Shown: positions 9,170-19,692 of the stretch, piece after piece
Position numbering within the stretch: position 1 is the stretch's first letter
How the letters are laid out: every line of letters starts with the position of its first letter
Notes under the pieces: model-generated
The model's input: only the letters and a program-made list of their open reading frames with translations
The model's database searches: none
What the model was told of the DNA's origin: nothing
Assembly (NCBI GenBank): GCA_026004675.1
Contig: BPJP01000003.1
Coordinates: forward strand, 310,001 to 374,000
Direction: 5' to 3'
From: Gemmatales bacterium
Lineage (GTDB): Bacteria; Planctomycetota; Planctomycetia; Gemmatales; Gemmataceae
Length of the DNA: 64,000 bases
Position numbers and translations under genes: made by a program

Positions 9170-10546
9170 TTAGCGGGCTGACCAGACCTTTGACAATTGG
9201 TCAGCAATGCCATAAGCGGCTGTCAACAGCAAGGCCAGCGAAGATAATACGAGAAACACGTCCCAAAGCCGACCCGAAACCAGCCGAGGATCGGTCCGTC
9301 GATAGCGGAAGAACATAGCGGCACCGGCAATGATCGGAAGGGTGACAGCCTGCATGAAGCCGCCGATCGTCACCATCAGAACAGGCTTTTCCATCAGCTG
9401 AAACAAGACGAACCCCAGAATCACGAGAGCAACCGACAAGACGCGCACCCACCAGACGCGGTCTTCCGGTTTGGAGAAGCGCGTCAGGTTGGCGACGTGC
9501 AAGAAATCGGTCAGCACCCGGCTATTGGATGCGATGGCAGCGAAAAAAGTCGAATAGAGGGTGGCAAATGCACCGACTACGATGAACCAGGTGGCGGCTT
9601 TCGGCCCCATGACCGGCTCATACATTTGCGCCAATGCGTGCAGCATCTTTTCTGCTGTGTCGGGAAGATCGCCGACTCTCTCGTGCAAGACGGCCGCCCC
9701 CAGAAAATAGAAAGCCAGCGTCGCGGTGGTATAGACCACCAGGCTGGCCCAGGCGTCGAGTTTCATGACACGCAGCCAGCCACGAGCGCGTCGGTACCAT
9801 GATTCCGAATCCTCGCGCGGCCCAACATTTCGGGCATACCCCTTTTCGATGCACCAATAGGGATACGAAATCAACTCGGTGGCGCCGACACCGGTGATGC
9901 CGAACATGGCGAATGCCGCCCCGACCGCATGATTGGGAATTTGAAACGAAAAACCGGAGGAAATATCCCCCCAGGAGAACGCATGCCCTGTCCATGGGAG
10001 GAGAGCGACGCACGCCAGCGTAAGAAAGGAAAACGTGGCCACCAGCGTAATGGAAAATCGTTCGATCAGGCGGTAGCTGCCCGTGACGAGCATGGCAGCG
10101 GTGACGACACAGATGATCACCTGATAGGTCAAATCGGGAATAACAGGAATGGCCAGATGGAGCGCATAGGCGACCCCGCCTAACATGGCGCCGATCTGCG
10201 TTTGCGTAACCAGCACCATGACCAGCCACCACCACAAGATCGGTCGGCCCACGCCGGGCAAGCTGCGAAACCCCGACAGCGTCGTCTGGCCGGACGACAC
10301 CGCATACCGTCCGAGTTCGATTTGCACGAATACCTTGATGAAGCAACTGAGAAGGACCAGCCAGAGAAGGACGAAGCCCGCTTTAGCTCCGACATTGGTC
10401 GTCGCGATCAGTTCCCCCGTGCCGACGATCGAGCCGGCGAGAATAAGTCCGGGGCCGATTTTTCGCAAGGCGGCTCCCAGGCTGGGCGGCGGTTCCACGA
10501 TCGCGTCCGCCGAAAGAGCATAGGGATCGTATTTCATCTCAGCCAT
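9170..10546 (-). CDS. Nramp-family-like membrane transporter with atypical TM1 motif
   Basis: This is a 458-residue polytopic membrane protein with about 11 helices and the Nramp-type opening GPGLILAGSIVGTGELI. In canonical Nramp metal transporters TM1 carries Asp-Pro-Gly-Asn, which coordinates the metal. Here the site reads Val-Gly-Thr-Gly-Glu, and the TM6 region (AMFGITGVGATELI) lacks the usual Met-Pro-His. Substrate is therefore uncertain and need not be Mn or Fe. I chose ATG 10546, although in-frame starts at 10591 and further upstream are possible and no strong ribosome site is visible. The gene is divergent from the membrane protein at 10763. Confidence 0.82.
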   Translation of the reverse strand: MAEMKYDPYALSADAIVEPPPSLGAALRKIGPGLILAGSIVGTGELIATTNVGAKAGFVLLWLVLLSCFIKVFVQIELGRYAVSSGQTTLSGFRSLPGVGRPILWWWLVMVLVTQTQIGAMLGGVAYALHLAIPVIPDLTYQVIICVVTAAMLVTGSYRLIERFSITLVATFSFLTLACVALLPWTGHAFSWGDISSGFSFQIPNHAVGAAFAMFGITGVGATELISYPYWCIEKGYARNVGPREDSESWYRRARGWLRVMKLDAWASLVVYTTATLAFYFLGAAVLHERVGDLPDTAEKMLHALAQMYEPVMGPKAATWFIVVGAFATLYSTFFAAIASNSRVLTDFLHVANLTRFSKPEDRVWWVRVLSVALVILGFVLFQLMEKPVLMVTIGGFMQAVTLPIIAGAAMFFRYRRTDPRLVSGRLWDVFLVLSSLALLLTAAYGIADQLSKVWSAR

Positions 10547-10762
10547 TCGTTTCAACCTGTCTTCGTCGGGCAAGCAAGCAGGCTCTTTCATAGTCGAAAA
10601 TCGCGCTGGCGACAATCAGGAAAACGCCCTCCGCAGCCGAAGCGTTTCGCCGAACCGGAAATGAAAGCACGGCACAAATCCATCGAATAAGAAAGAGGGA
10701 ACCCCACCCGACATGACAAATACCGGCTCTGTGCCTCATTGATCCAGAAACGAACAGTCTCT

Positions 10763-11726
10763 ATGAACCACGCCAACTACGAAACACCTGACTTTCAGCC
10801 AGCAGATGATTCGCAGGACGTCAAAGTCCGTTTCGGCAAGGAAGCGGAAATCGCCTACCAACCCAGCGGCGCTTGGGGGCGAACTGTCGACGCTCTATCT
10901 TCACGCTGTGGGCGGAATCGCTGCCGGCTACTTTGGCGCCGCTGCCTGCGCTGGAGCAGCATACGTGGTAGACCTGATTCATCGCCATTTGCCCATTTAT
11001 TTTTTTATGGTGCCGCTTGTGGTCATCGGTTTATTGGCCGTTGGTCCGGCGACATATGGCTTTGTTGTCGGTTCGGTGACCGCAATGGGGGCGGTAGCAG
11101 CCAGACACCGCGATCCCGCTTCCGCTGGTGCGACCGGACTGGCAGCGGCGCTAGTGGGGTTCGGCTTGTTTTTTCCCATCGCCAGTCTCGCGACTCCCGT
11201 CGGCCAGTCATTTTTTCCCGACATCTTGTTCCCTTTTGTTCGCACGATCATTGGCGGCTGCTTCACCTTCGGCTGGGGCGCCCAGCCGAAACCGATCCAT
11301 GTTCCTGCCTGGCTGATCTACGCGGTGCTTTCAGGTAGTCTGCTGTTGGGGCTATTGGTGGCATACGGCATCCCCGATGAAAAAGTCCGCACTACTCCCT
11401 TTTGCGAGCAATGCCAAAGTTATCTATCGATGGAGTGCTTGTGGGAAGCTCCACCGGGTGAGCACCATCACCTTTGCCGGGCTTTGCGCTTGCAAGACTT
11501 CGCCGAAATGGCCCGTATTCCCTTTTGCACAGGTTTTACTCATCGCCTTGCGGTCGAATTGTGGCAATGCGAATGCAGCCGCACTGCGCTGGCCGAGATC
11601 ACGGCATACAATGGCGATGACAAAGCCGGTCGTCTCTGTTCTGTAGTGCTCAAGCCGGAGGACGTGCCACGTTTGCACCGCACGGCTCCCAGCTTCCGTG
11701 GAGCGGGTGCCGTTCATGACCGTTGA
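10763..11726 (+). CDS. Hypothetical multi-pass membrane protein with cytoplasmic C-terminal region, one frameshift
   Basis: Translation begins at ATG 10763 in one frame and continues in the next after GGGGG at 10875-10879. Dropping one G gives 320 residues with a smooth join (PSGAWGELSTLYLHAVGG). A charged, acidic N-terminus precedes four or five hydrophobic helices, including a Gly/Ala-rich one. The last 100 residues are soluble, with a CEQC pair and further Cys and His residues that could bind a metal. No known family was recognised with confidence. It faces the Nramp-like gene divergently across about 215 bases. Confidence 0.6.
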
Positions 11727-11739
11727 TCCGCACTCTGGC

Positions 11740-11781
11740 AAAAAAACAACGGCACTCTCCTTCCCAAACCGGAGAATGCCG
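11740..11781 (-). terminator. Rho-independent terminator for the haem-oxygenase-fold gene
   Basis: On the minus strand an 11-base stem with one mismatch (arms 11750-11760 and 11771-11781) and a 10-base loop is followed closely by seven T residues (11740-11746). It lies 50 bases past the stop of the minus-strand gene at 11830. Confidence 0.75.
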
Positions 11782-11829
11782 CTGCTCGGGGGTAGCTTCG
11801 CTACTGCCGTTTCTGCCTCAATTGTTCAC

Positions 11830-12835
11830 TCAGCGCACCGCCAATTCGGTCTCGATCCGAGGCAGACTGGCGGGGTCGAATTGCCTCGGCTCGAAAGCAC
11901 GCTTCGGCCAGGTGTCGTCCTTGTCGGGCAACGTTTCCAATTGCGAAACGTAGTAGGCTTGCACGCCGTCTGTGAGCATGTTCTCCGCTCCTTCGAGGAA
12001 CTTGTCGGCATCGAACCAAGGCTCGGTGAAGTTTTCCAGCAGTTCGTCAAGAGTGGCCTGCGAATGGTGTTCCTCTTCCAGATCGTGGTATTTGAGGTAG
12101 CCAAGATCGACAGGCTTGTCTCGGCCAGCGTTGAATTTCTCCATGCCGGCAATCCAAGGTTTCCACAAATAGTTGGCTGCCCAATTCTCGATCGCAAAGG
12201 CCGCACCACTGGCAATGTTCGGGTCCGTGCTGGCATAGTAATTGAAAGTCGCATCGACGAACGCTTTGGTTCCCGGCAGCGCCAGCCACACTTTGCCTAG
12301 ATCCTCGAAGCCAAGTCCGAGACCTCGGCCCATGTTTCGCATCCACGTAAAGTGGACGGTGTCCATGCTCCATTTGCCCGTCAGCTCCCCTTCGAAACCA
12401 TCCTTGTAGGGAATGCCTTTCTCATTGAGCAACACCTGCAACCGCTCGACGTAAGCTTCCTCGGTGGGTGCGTTCGACACCAGCTTTGCCTGTGCCACAT
12501 CGAATTGCAGGGCGAAAATCGAAAACTGCTGGCATTCGTGACGAGCCTGGGCTTCCGTCACCCCTTCCGCGAAACGCTTGAGATAATTGTTGCTGGCGAC
12601 GATCGGATGGCACAAAACCCGGGCACAGGCATCGATAAGCAGTTGCTGAAATTCCGGACCGCGATGGGCAGGCATCTCTCCGCTGGCAATCATCTTCCGC
12701 ACCTTGCCCATCACGTCCTTCCGCCTGGGCGACGAACAACCGCAGATGATTCGGCACATCGTCGGCATGCTTCAAAATGCCGACCTTGGCGAAAATCTCT
12801 TTGACGGGCGTGTCCAACGAAAATTGCAGTGCCAT
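11830..12835 (-). CDS. Iron-containing redox enzyme / haem-oxygenase-like fold protein (TENA/CADD-like), one frameshift
   Basis: The first 37 codons from ATG 12835 lie in one frame and the rest in another; a single extra base near 12717-12724 explains the break, and removing it yields 334 residues. The sequence is mostly helical, with conserved His and Glu such as EEEHHSQATLDELLENF near the C-terminus and NYYASTDPN earlier. This fits the haem-oxygenase-like superfamily, which includes PqqC, TenA, CADD and diiron oxidases. The exact reaction is not recognisable. It is divergent from an Lrp/AsnC regulator over 153 bases, so that regulator may control it. Confidence 0.68.
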
Positions 12836-12851
12836 GGCTCGTCCCCCTGAC

Positions 12852-12914
12852 TTTCACAAAACAGTGAAATCCGATTATTCTGTATTCTACGCAACTAGTA
12901 TTCGTCTATTCTAC
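12852..12914. promoter_or_regulatory. Candidate operator region between the redox enzyme and Lrp genes
   Basis: A perfect dyad TTTCAC-N6-GTGAAA spans 12852-12869. Next to it are four TATTC-containing half-repeats starting at 12876, 12883, 12899 and 12907, spaced 7, 16 and 8 bases; the copies at 12883 and 12907 are both TATTCTAC. Repeated sites at one-turn-like spacing are typical of octameric Lrp/AsnC binding, and the regulator gene starts 75 bases downstream. Binding is inferred. Confidence 0.4.
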
Positions 12915-12988
12915 ACCAATCCATGAGTTTTGCTTATAATTCGAAATGGGCGATTGATACCGAACATTATTCGAGAACAGGCGAAATC

Positions 12989-13450
12989 ATGAAGCTCGAC
13001 CGAATCGACCACGGCTTGTTGGCCGACCTGCAGAAAGACGCTCGCATTTCCAACAAGGAATTAGCGGCCAAAAACAAGATCTCCCCGTCGACTTGCCTGG
13101 AGCGCGTTCGCCGTCTGCGTTCGATCGGCGCCATTCGCGGCTTCCATGCCGAAGTGGACCCCAAAGCCTTGGGAATCGGCGTCCAGGCCCTGATAGGCGT
13201 TCGCTTGATCCAGCATGCCCAAGTGTTGTTTGACGATTTGCGAGAAGAGTTGCTGCGAATTCCGGAAGTAACGGCAGTGTATATGATCGCGGGAGCGCAG
13301 GATGTGCTCATCCATGTGGCCGTGCGCGACGTCGATCACTTGCGAACGCTGGTCGGCCAAACGCTGACATCCCGGCGCGATATTGCTCATCTGGAGACCT
13401 CGCTGATTTTCGAACACGCCCGCAAAGCAGTCTGGCCCAACTACGCCTGA
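12989..13450 (+). CDS. Lrp/AsnC family transcriptional regulator
   Basis: This is a 153-residue protein. I chose ATG 12989, where the family normally starts (MKLDRIDHGLLADLQKDAR), rather than the in-frame ATG at 12923. Residues 1-60 form the winged helix-turn-helix, with a typical recognition-helix region (KISPSTCLERVRRLRSIG). Residues about 65-145 form the RAM/ligand-binding alpha-beta domain. Such proteins are amino-acid-responsive regulators that often control themselves and a divergent neighbour, here the haem-oxygenase-fold gene. The repeats in the shared upstream region are candidate sites. Confidence 0.92.
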   Translation: MKLDRIDHGLLADLQKDARISNKELAAKNKISPSTCLERVRRLRSIGAIRGFHAEVDPKALGIGVQALIGVRLIQHAQVLFDDLREELLRIPEVTAVYMIAGAQDVLIHVAVRDVDHLRTLVGQTLTSRRDIAHLETSLIFEHARKAVWPNYA

Positions 13451-13475
13451 GATTCGAGACGCCGCCAGCGCAAAC

Positions 13476-13510
13476 AAAAAGCGGGTGCTCCTGGCACCCC
13501 GCCCGTTTTC
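13476..13510. terminator. Bidirectional terminator between the Lrp and secretin genes
   Basis: GCGGGTGC pairs with GCACCCCGC (one bulged C) across a short loop. The hairpin is flanked by AAAAA on the left and a T-rich run on the right, so it can serve both converging genes. Confidence 0.7.
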
Positions 13511-13535
13511 TCGGTTTTGCTTGCTGATCGCGTCG

Positions 13536-16500
13536 CTATTGCAGGGCTGGAGCCCCGAAGCGGCGGATTTCTTCTTCCTCGTTGATGATGATCCGAGGCG
13601 TCACCATGATCAGGTGGCTGGCCGTGTCGCGACCATAGCCGACGTTCTTCACCAGCCGATTCAGGTAAGGCAGCTTGCTCAGGATCGGCGGCCCGAATTC
13701 GTTTCGGCCTTCACGCAGCGTCTTGCAAACCTCCCAACAGGGACCGTACCGCCGTCCGGCACACTCACGGTCGTCTGCACGCCGACCGTCGTGAACGATG
13801 GCTGCTGGATGAACTGCGTAATCGGGATCGGCTGCCCCACCACACCCGTATCGAAGACCGGCGTCACGATCGTGGTAAACGGGAACAGAGCTGCAACCGG
13901 CGTCGTCAAGTTGGTCAATGTCGGCGCCAGCGACACCCGCACGAAGCGTCGGTCGGCCGAAACCACGGGTTGCAAGGTCAACGACACACCCAAGGGGAAC
14001 GGCGTATTTTGCGGGTTGAACACCACCTGGCCATTGAACAGACCGATGATGTTGCCCGTGACGAAGAAGTTGGTGTCGTTGATGTTGATCGTTGCCGTCT
14101 GAGCGTTGAACATGGTCAGTTTCGGCGCCTGCATGATGTTGGTACGCACGTCTCCCTGAGCGGCTTCCATGAAGAGGAAGACCTGGATGTCGCTTAGGAA
14201 AGCGAGCCCGAGGGAGATGCCTCCGTCAGCACCCGGAGCAATCGGGAATCCTCCGAAAGGCGGCACCGCCGGACCGAAGCTTGTCGGTTTGATGGGGATA
14301 TCCAAATCCGCCGTGAATGCCGGCGCTCCACGGTTGGGAACGGTTCCAGCCGGCGTGATTCCCGCCACGAAATTCGACGGCGAAAAGTCGTTGATGAATC
14401 CCGGCGGCTTGAACACGCCCGAGGTGATTTGCGGCTCGAATTTCGTCGTGTCGGGCTGGATTTCCAGCGTAAAGTCGACACCGATCCGGTTCGTAGAACG
14501 ACTCCGAAATCGAGATGAAGCGGACTTCGATCGCGACTTCCACGTCCTGCAGTCGCCGCAAGGCCGCGAGCAGCTCCGCCACCTGTTCCTGGATGTCCGG
14601 CGTCTGGTTGATCACGAGGGCCATGCCGAGCGGGAAGTAATCGATCGTACCCGGTCCCCCCATCTGGCTCCAGCTATGTGGATCGATCGTGTTGGTGATC
14701 AGTTTGATCAGGACATCCTCGAGCGTCTGACCCGGTTTGCGGCCGGCTTGCGAGGACTGCGGCTGGCCGTGTACCTGTCCTGGGAAAGGCCCTTCCATGC
14801 CGGGCGAGTACTCCCCTTCGCCAGGCGATCCGGTGGGCACGCCTCCAGGCAAGGACCGCGGACCGGTGTACGGCGTAATGCCGGTCGCGTTCATCATGCT
14901 ATTCTGCCGGCTGACACGTTCCAACACGCTGTTGAGATTGGCTGTTTCAGCGATGGTGTAGTTGTCCACCGGCACCACCAAATCGGCCACCTGGTACGTT
15001 TTCTGGACGAGTTTGCCGCGAGCCCGCCGGGGCGTGGTGATCTTGAGCACCTCGTCTTTGATGATGTACGTCAATTTCGCCTGCCCCAAAAGCAAGTTCA
15101 AAGCCGACTTGAGCGAAATGCTGCTGCTGAGACTCAACGACAAGGGCTGATCCAGGCTGATCCCTTCTTCTTCCAGCGCCGCGTAATCGGGAACCACGTT
15201 GATGCCCGTCAAGTTGTTCAAATCCTCGATCGCTTCGCCCAGCGACACGTTCTTGAAGTTGAAGCTGATCGGCTCGGACAGACGGCGTTCGATTTCAAGC
15301 TCCTTGGGCGACTTCAACCCGCCAATGGTGATGCCGTCTTTCCAACTCTTGGACCGCTTGATGCGATCGGCCCAATCATCCGGGAACGACACCGGGTTAT
15401 CAGTGGTCAGCACCGGCGGAGCCTTTTCAGCGTCGTTGAGCACTTCGACAAAATACTTCTCTTTCGCGAGCTTGTTCTTGTTGTAGCTGACGAGATTGCC
15501 TTGCACGCGGGCGATCTTGACGCCGGCCGCGGCGGCCACGTTGTCGGGGTCCATTTCCAAGGCGGCCAGCGCTTTCATCTCCGCTTCGCGATATTTGCCT
15601 TCATCGATCAGACGGTTGTAATCGTCCATCAATTCCTTGACGGTCCGCTTTTTCAACTCTTCCGCCCGAGCCTGACGCGACCGCATCGCTTCGAAGGTGG
15701 TCCGCTCGTTTTGCCTCATGCTCGCGAGTTCGCGCTGCACCTTCATCTTCTTGAACAGATCGAGCCGAGCGTCGATCGGTCGGCGGAGCAGAGCGATCTG
15801 CGAGCTATCGAGGTCGGCATCGTTGAGCGCTTCGAGGTAGGATTCCAACAGCCTCAGTGCCTCCTCCGTATCCCCACGACGGAAGCGATCAATTGCTTCG
15901 CGCTGGGCCTGTAACCCTTCCTCGCGGAGTTTCTGGAACTGGATTTTTTGCAGAGCTGCCACCTGGTCGGCGAGAGTCATGCCTTTCGACTTCGGCTCAT
16001 CGCTGGCAACCGCGGTCGCTCCACTTGCGGGTCGAATCGGCTGGTTCTGCGCGGACAACGCTTGTTGCATCTCGGCCGTACGCATGATCTCGTTGAATCG
16101 CGCCAGCCTGGCACTGTCGAGAAGTTTCGTATCGATCGACTTGCCGATCGTCACCGCCTGCATGATATCGCCACGAATGTAGGCGCTGTGGAAAGCATCG
16201 AAGAAGCGGTTGGCCGTGTTTCTCTGCTGGTTGAATTCCTCGGCATCGATGCTCCGCAGCAAGTCTTCGGCTTGAGCTTGCACTCCATAGGGGCCGCGGA
16301 ACGCTTCTTCCGCAAGCCGCCGGGCGACGCTCGTCTCGCCCCGACGCAATTCCATGCGTGCTTTGTTCAATAAATCCAGACCACGCGCTTGCTGGGTATC
16401 GGAAACCGCCGGTTTCGGAGACGAGGCGACTGCCGTCCCCTGTCCGGTCGGCTGGTTCCGCAGCCAGGCGAGTTTCATCTCGACGGGCTGAACATCGAGC

Positions 16501-19290
16501 GAGAATCCCAGCCCCAGTTCTTTGGCTTCCATGAGGAGTTGCTCGGCTTCTTGCTTCCGGGCAGGCTCCACGGCGCTCATCGCTACCAGGTCGTCAGCAC
16601 GCCGAACCAGAACGTCGATCCGCTTCGTTGCCAGGCCAGCCAGGTCGATCAGCAATTGTTCCGGGCGAAGCTCACCGGGTTCATAACGCACATTTAGCTG
16701 CTGGGCTTCGAGTGCTTTTCGCCGGGCTTCAAGCAGTTCCAACTTGTCTTTGTGCTGGCGAGCCTCGGCAAGCAACTGACGAGCCTTCAGCTTGTTCGCA
16801 TCTTCAGGCGGCTGGGCGTTCGCTGTCGTCCCCGGAGCCGGTGGCTGCGGCACCGATCCTTTCGCCAGCTGAATGTCGCGGCGGATCGTTTGCGGTGTCT
16901 CGGCACTGCCGGCCAGGTTGACGCCGAGCTTTTCAACGTGCTCGGCCAGTTTTTCCGCCGTCGCGAAATCACCAGCACGCACCTTTTCCCGCGCCAGTTT
17001 CAACAAGTTCTTCGCCCGTGCCACCATCGGCTCCTCGATCGGTCGGCTTTCCTGCGGCTTGTCGACGATGGCATCCTCTTTCTTCTGATTCTGCTGAATG
17101 CGCTCCCGCATACGGATGCGAGCCTCAGCGACCTGGATTTCGTTCAGCAGTTTTTCCGGCCGATCGCCGAAGTCCCAGATGCTGTACGGCCCGTGCAGCC
17201 GCTCGGCGCGAAGTGCTTTGCTTTTCGCTTCAGCGATCCTGCCAGCTTCAAAATCCTTGCGAGCCTGGGCCAACAAGGCGTCCGCCTCGGCACGGTTCCG
17301 TTTGGTGCGTTCCCGCCGAATGTCGCGCAACACTCGATGAGGCGAGTCCTCGAAAAGTCCCCAACCGTTGGCCAATTCGACTTGCACTCTGCTGGCCAGG
17401 CGTTCGGCTTCATCGAGTTTCCCTTTCGACAAATGCTCTCGCGCCTGCTCAAGCAATGCTTTCGCCTCTGCTTTCGTCAATTTCTTCTTCGGCAGCATCT
17501 CCGGAGGAACCCGAGCGTTGACCAGGTCCGCCGGGCGCGCCGGGCGTTTCGCGGGCGGCACGCAGCAAATCTTCCGCCACTTTCGCCGGCGTGTCGTCCC
17601 ACCAATGGTACGTCGCTCCCAACGCATGGGCGCGGTTCACCAGCTGCTGCGCTTCGCGGAATTTCTTCTCGGCGATCGCTTGCCTGGCTTGTTGCAGCAA
17701 CTCCTGAGCTTTCGCGTTCTTCGTGTCGACCTTGTGCTCGACCGTACGCTTGGCCGCCGCGAACTGTTCTGGTTTTCGACGCCCACGCACGCCGATCGGC
17801 TCGGCTGGCTCGCGGTGGCGCGGCGCCAAACGGGGTTGCGGTCGAGGATCCTGTCCTGGTTTGGCTGCGACCGGACCAGCGATCGGTTCTTCCTTTTCCG
17901 CGGAAACACGCTGCAACGCCGGATCCACAATCGGCTTCGATACGGTCGGCCGGCCTGGCGTTCGTTTTTTCATCGCATACGGCGACACAGGCTTTCGATC
18001 GTTTTCGATACGCTTCACATTCGTATGGCGAGCGGTTTGTTCGACAGAGGGTTTCTGCTCCGGTTTGGATTCCTGCTCGTTACCACCACTCGAAAGGAAT
18101 GAAGGCCACCACCACCAGCTGCTGTTCGATGTGGTTTTCGCAACGGAAACGGAATCGTTGGCTGGCTTTTCAGTTTTTTCCGCAGCCCAGAAGGATGGCC
18201 ACCACGACGATTTCTTGGATTGGTCATCGCCGGCGACCGGCGGCGGGACGGGTTTCGTTTCCGGCGTGACGATCTGCGTATCAGGATCGTTGCTTCGTCG
18301 GAAAAGGTTGCGGAAAATATCGAAACGGCGCCGAGGAGGCTCTTGCTTTGGTTTCTCCGGAGCGGGGGTCGCCACTTCCATCTTGGGCTTGGCCTGGCGG
18401 GCCGCTTCGATGTCGCGGCGGACTTTCGCTGGCGTATCACCCCAGCCCAAGTTCGGGAAGAATCGGCGGCTCGATCCCGCTTTTTCTGCCAGCGTAACCA
18501 GTTCCTCCGCTCGGTCGAAGTCCCCCCGTTTGATGGCATCCCGCGCCAGTTTCAAAAGCGCTTTACCGTCCGACTTGATGGCGGCGATATCATCGAGAAC
18601 TTTTTTCGGATTATCCTCATTCGGGTCGTAGGCGACACCGTTCAGTTTGAGCACTTCATACGCCAGCGTCTGGGCGGCCTTGAAATCACCTTTGTTCATC
18701 AAGATGCGTGCCTGTTGCAGTTTGGCTCGGGCCACCGCGGTGGGGGAACGCACTTCCGGTGGCGCAGGAGGCTGCATTTTCAATGTCAATTCGCGTGCCT
18801 TCTTGCGATCGGCATCCGAAAGAAAACGGTTGCTGCGCAAAGCGTCGAGCAATGCCTCCGCTTTCTGCGTATCACCCGCCTTGAGGGCTGCTTCCGCTTC
18901 ACGGAGTTGTTCCGATCCTTCCCGCCGAGCCTTGACCGCCGCATTGTTCAGCAGAATGTATTTGTGAAGTTCCTGGCGGTTGGCCGGCGAGAGCAGGTCT
19001 TTCCCCTCTTTGGCTTCGCGCAGGTAACGCGCCGCCTGCCCGTAATCCCCTTTGCGGTAATACTCGATTGCCTTACTGAGCGCACCGTAGACGCGGGCTG
19101 GACGCGTCGGCGTCTTCTCCAAAGCCGATCCGTCCGATGCCGTCTTTCGGGTTTCTTGCCCCTCGGCCGGCAAAAGCGCTACGCTCAATACCATTCCCCC
19201 GACGATGAGCATGCAGGCCCTTGTCGATCGCACCCTTGGCCTCCTTTCCTGTCCGACGACCCCCCGCCGTCCAGCTGGCTTGTGCTGCAT
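13536..19290 (-). CDS. Giant secretin (type II/III secretion GspD-like) with N-terminal repeat array, four frameshifts
   Basis: Reading starts at ATG 19290 behind AGGAG. A signal peptide ends near residue 44 (LPAEGQ). Residues about 185-1000 contain eight or nine units of 50-60 residues, each with an AxxLLxxAR...G...A..LA pattern and most ending in (D/E)(T/S)P-x-x-V-x-x-D(I/L). Next comes an N0/STN-like domain (SLGEAIEDLNNLTGINVV), a Gly/Pro-rich insert, an N1-type segment, and the secretin core with FISISESFYERIGVDF and VSVPDGGTVLLGG. Single extra bases near 17530, 14487, 13741 and 13725 break the frame; removing them gives 1,916 residues ending at 13536. The product should form an outer-membrane secretion channel. 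Confidence 0.82.
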
Positions 19291-19692
19291 AACTGCTCCT
19301 GTTGTCCCGTCCTTTTCAAACGGGCGTCTCCGGCAATCCCATTGGCTTTGCGCCGGCTACCATTCCCCAAAGCTCGCCGGCCAAGTGCTCCCTCCATAGC
19401 TTTGCCGGTTTCTCGCCCTCATGCCAACCGTGGCACGTCCGGGCCAGGAAACGTTAACGGTTACTTTTGCTAAAGCTAGGTACAGAAAGCGGCGGGACCA
19501 TAACGACCACCTTTTTACCCGTCAAGTCCAACTGCCATCGTGGTCCTGCTCCCTGGATTCGCTTTGCTCCTCCTGGTAAACTGCGCAACAACAGCGCATG
19601 CTGCCAGGCGCCGCTCGTTCCCCTTGCCATACGGAAAAAGCTCTTCTTTTCCTAGGCGAAAAAACCGCATCGAAACACCGTGAGGACGCACC
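19291..19692. other. Intergenic region between divergent secretin and cobalamin-binding genes
   Basis: About 400 bases holding the promoters of two divergent genes. I see a small dyad TGCCA-N4-TGGCA in the 19420-19435 area, but no cobalamin riboswitch consensus, no convincing promoter pair and no gene. Confidence 0.5.

Noticed and set aside
14169..18269. Long plus-strand reading frames opposite the secretin (several hundred codons each)
   Set aside because: They mirror the codon pattern of the minus-strand secretin, show no domain, and the minus strand has signal peptide, repeats and secretin core.
19291..19692. Cobalamin riboswitch upstream of the BtuF-like gene
   Set aside because: No B12-box or matching stem pattern was found in the 400 bases before the gene.
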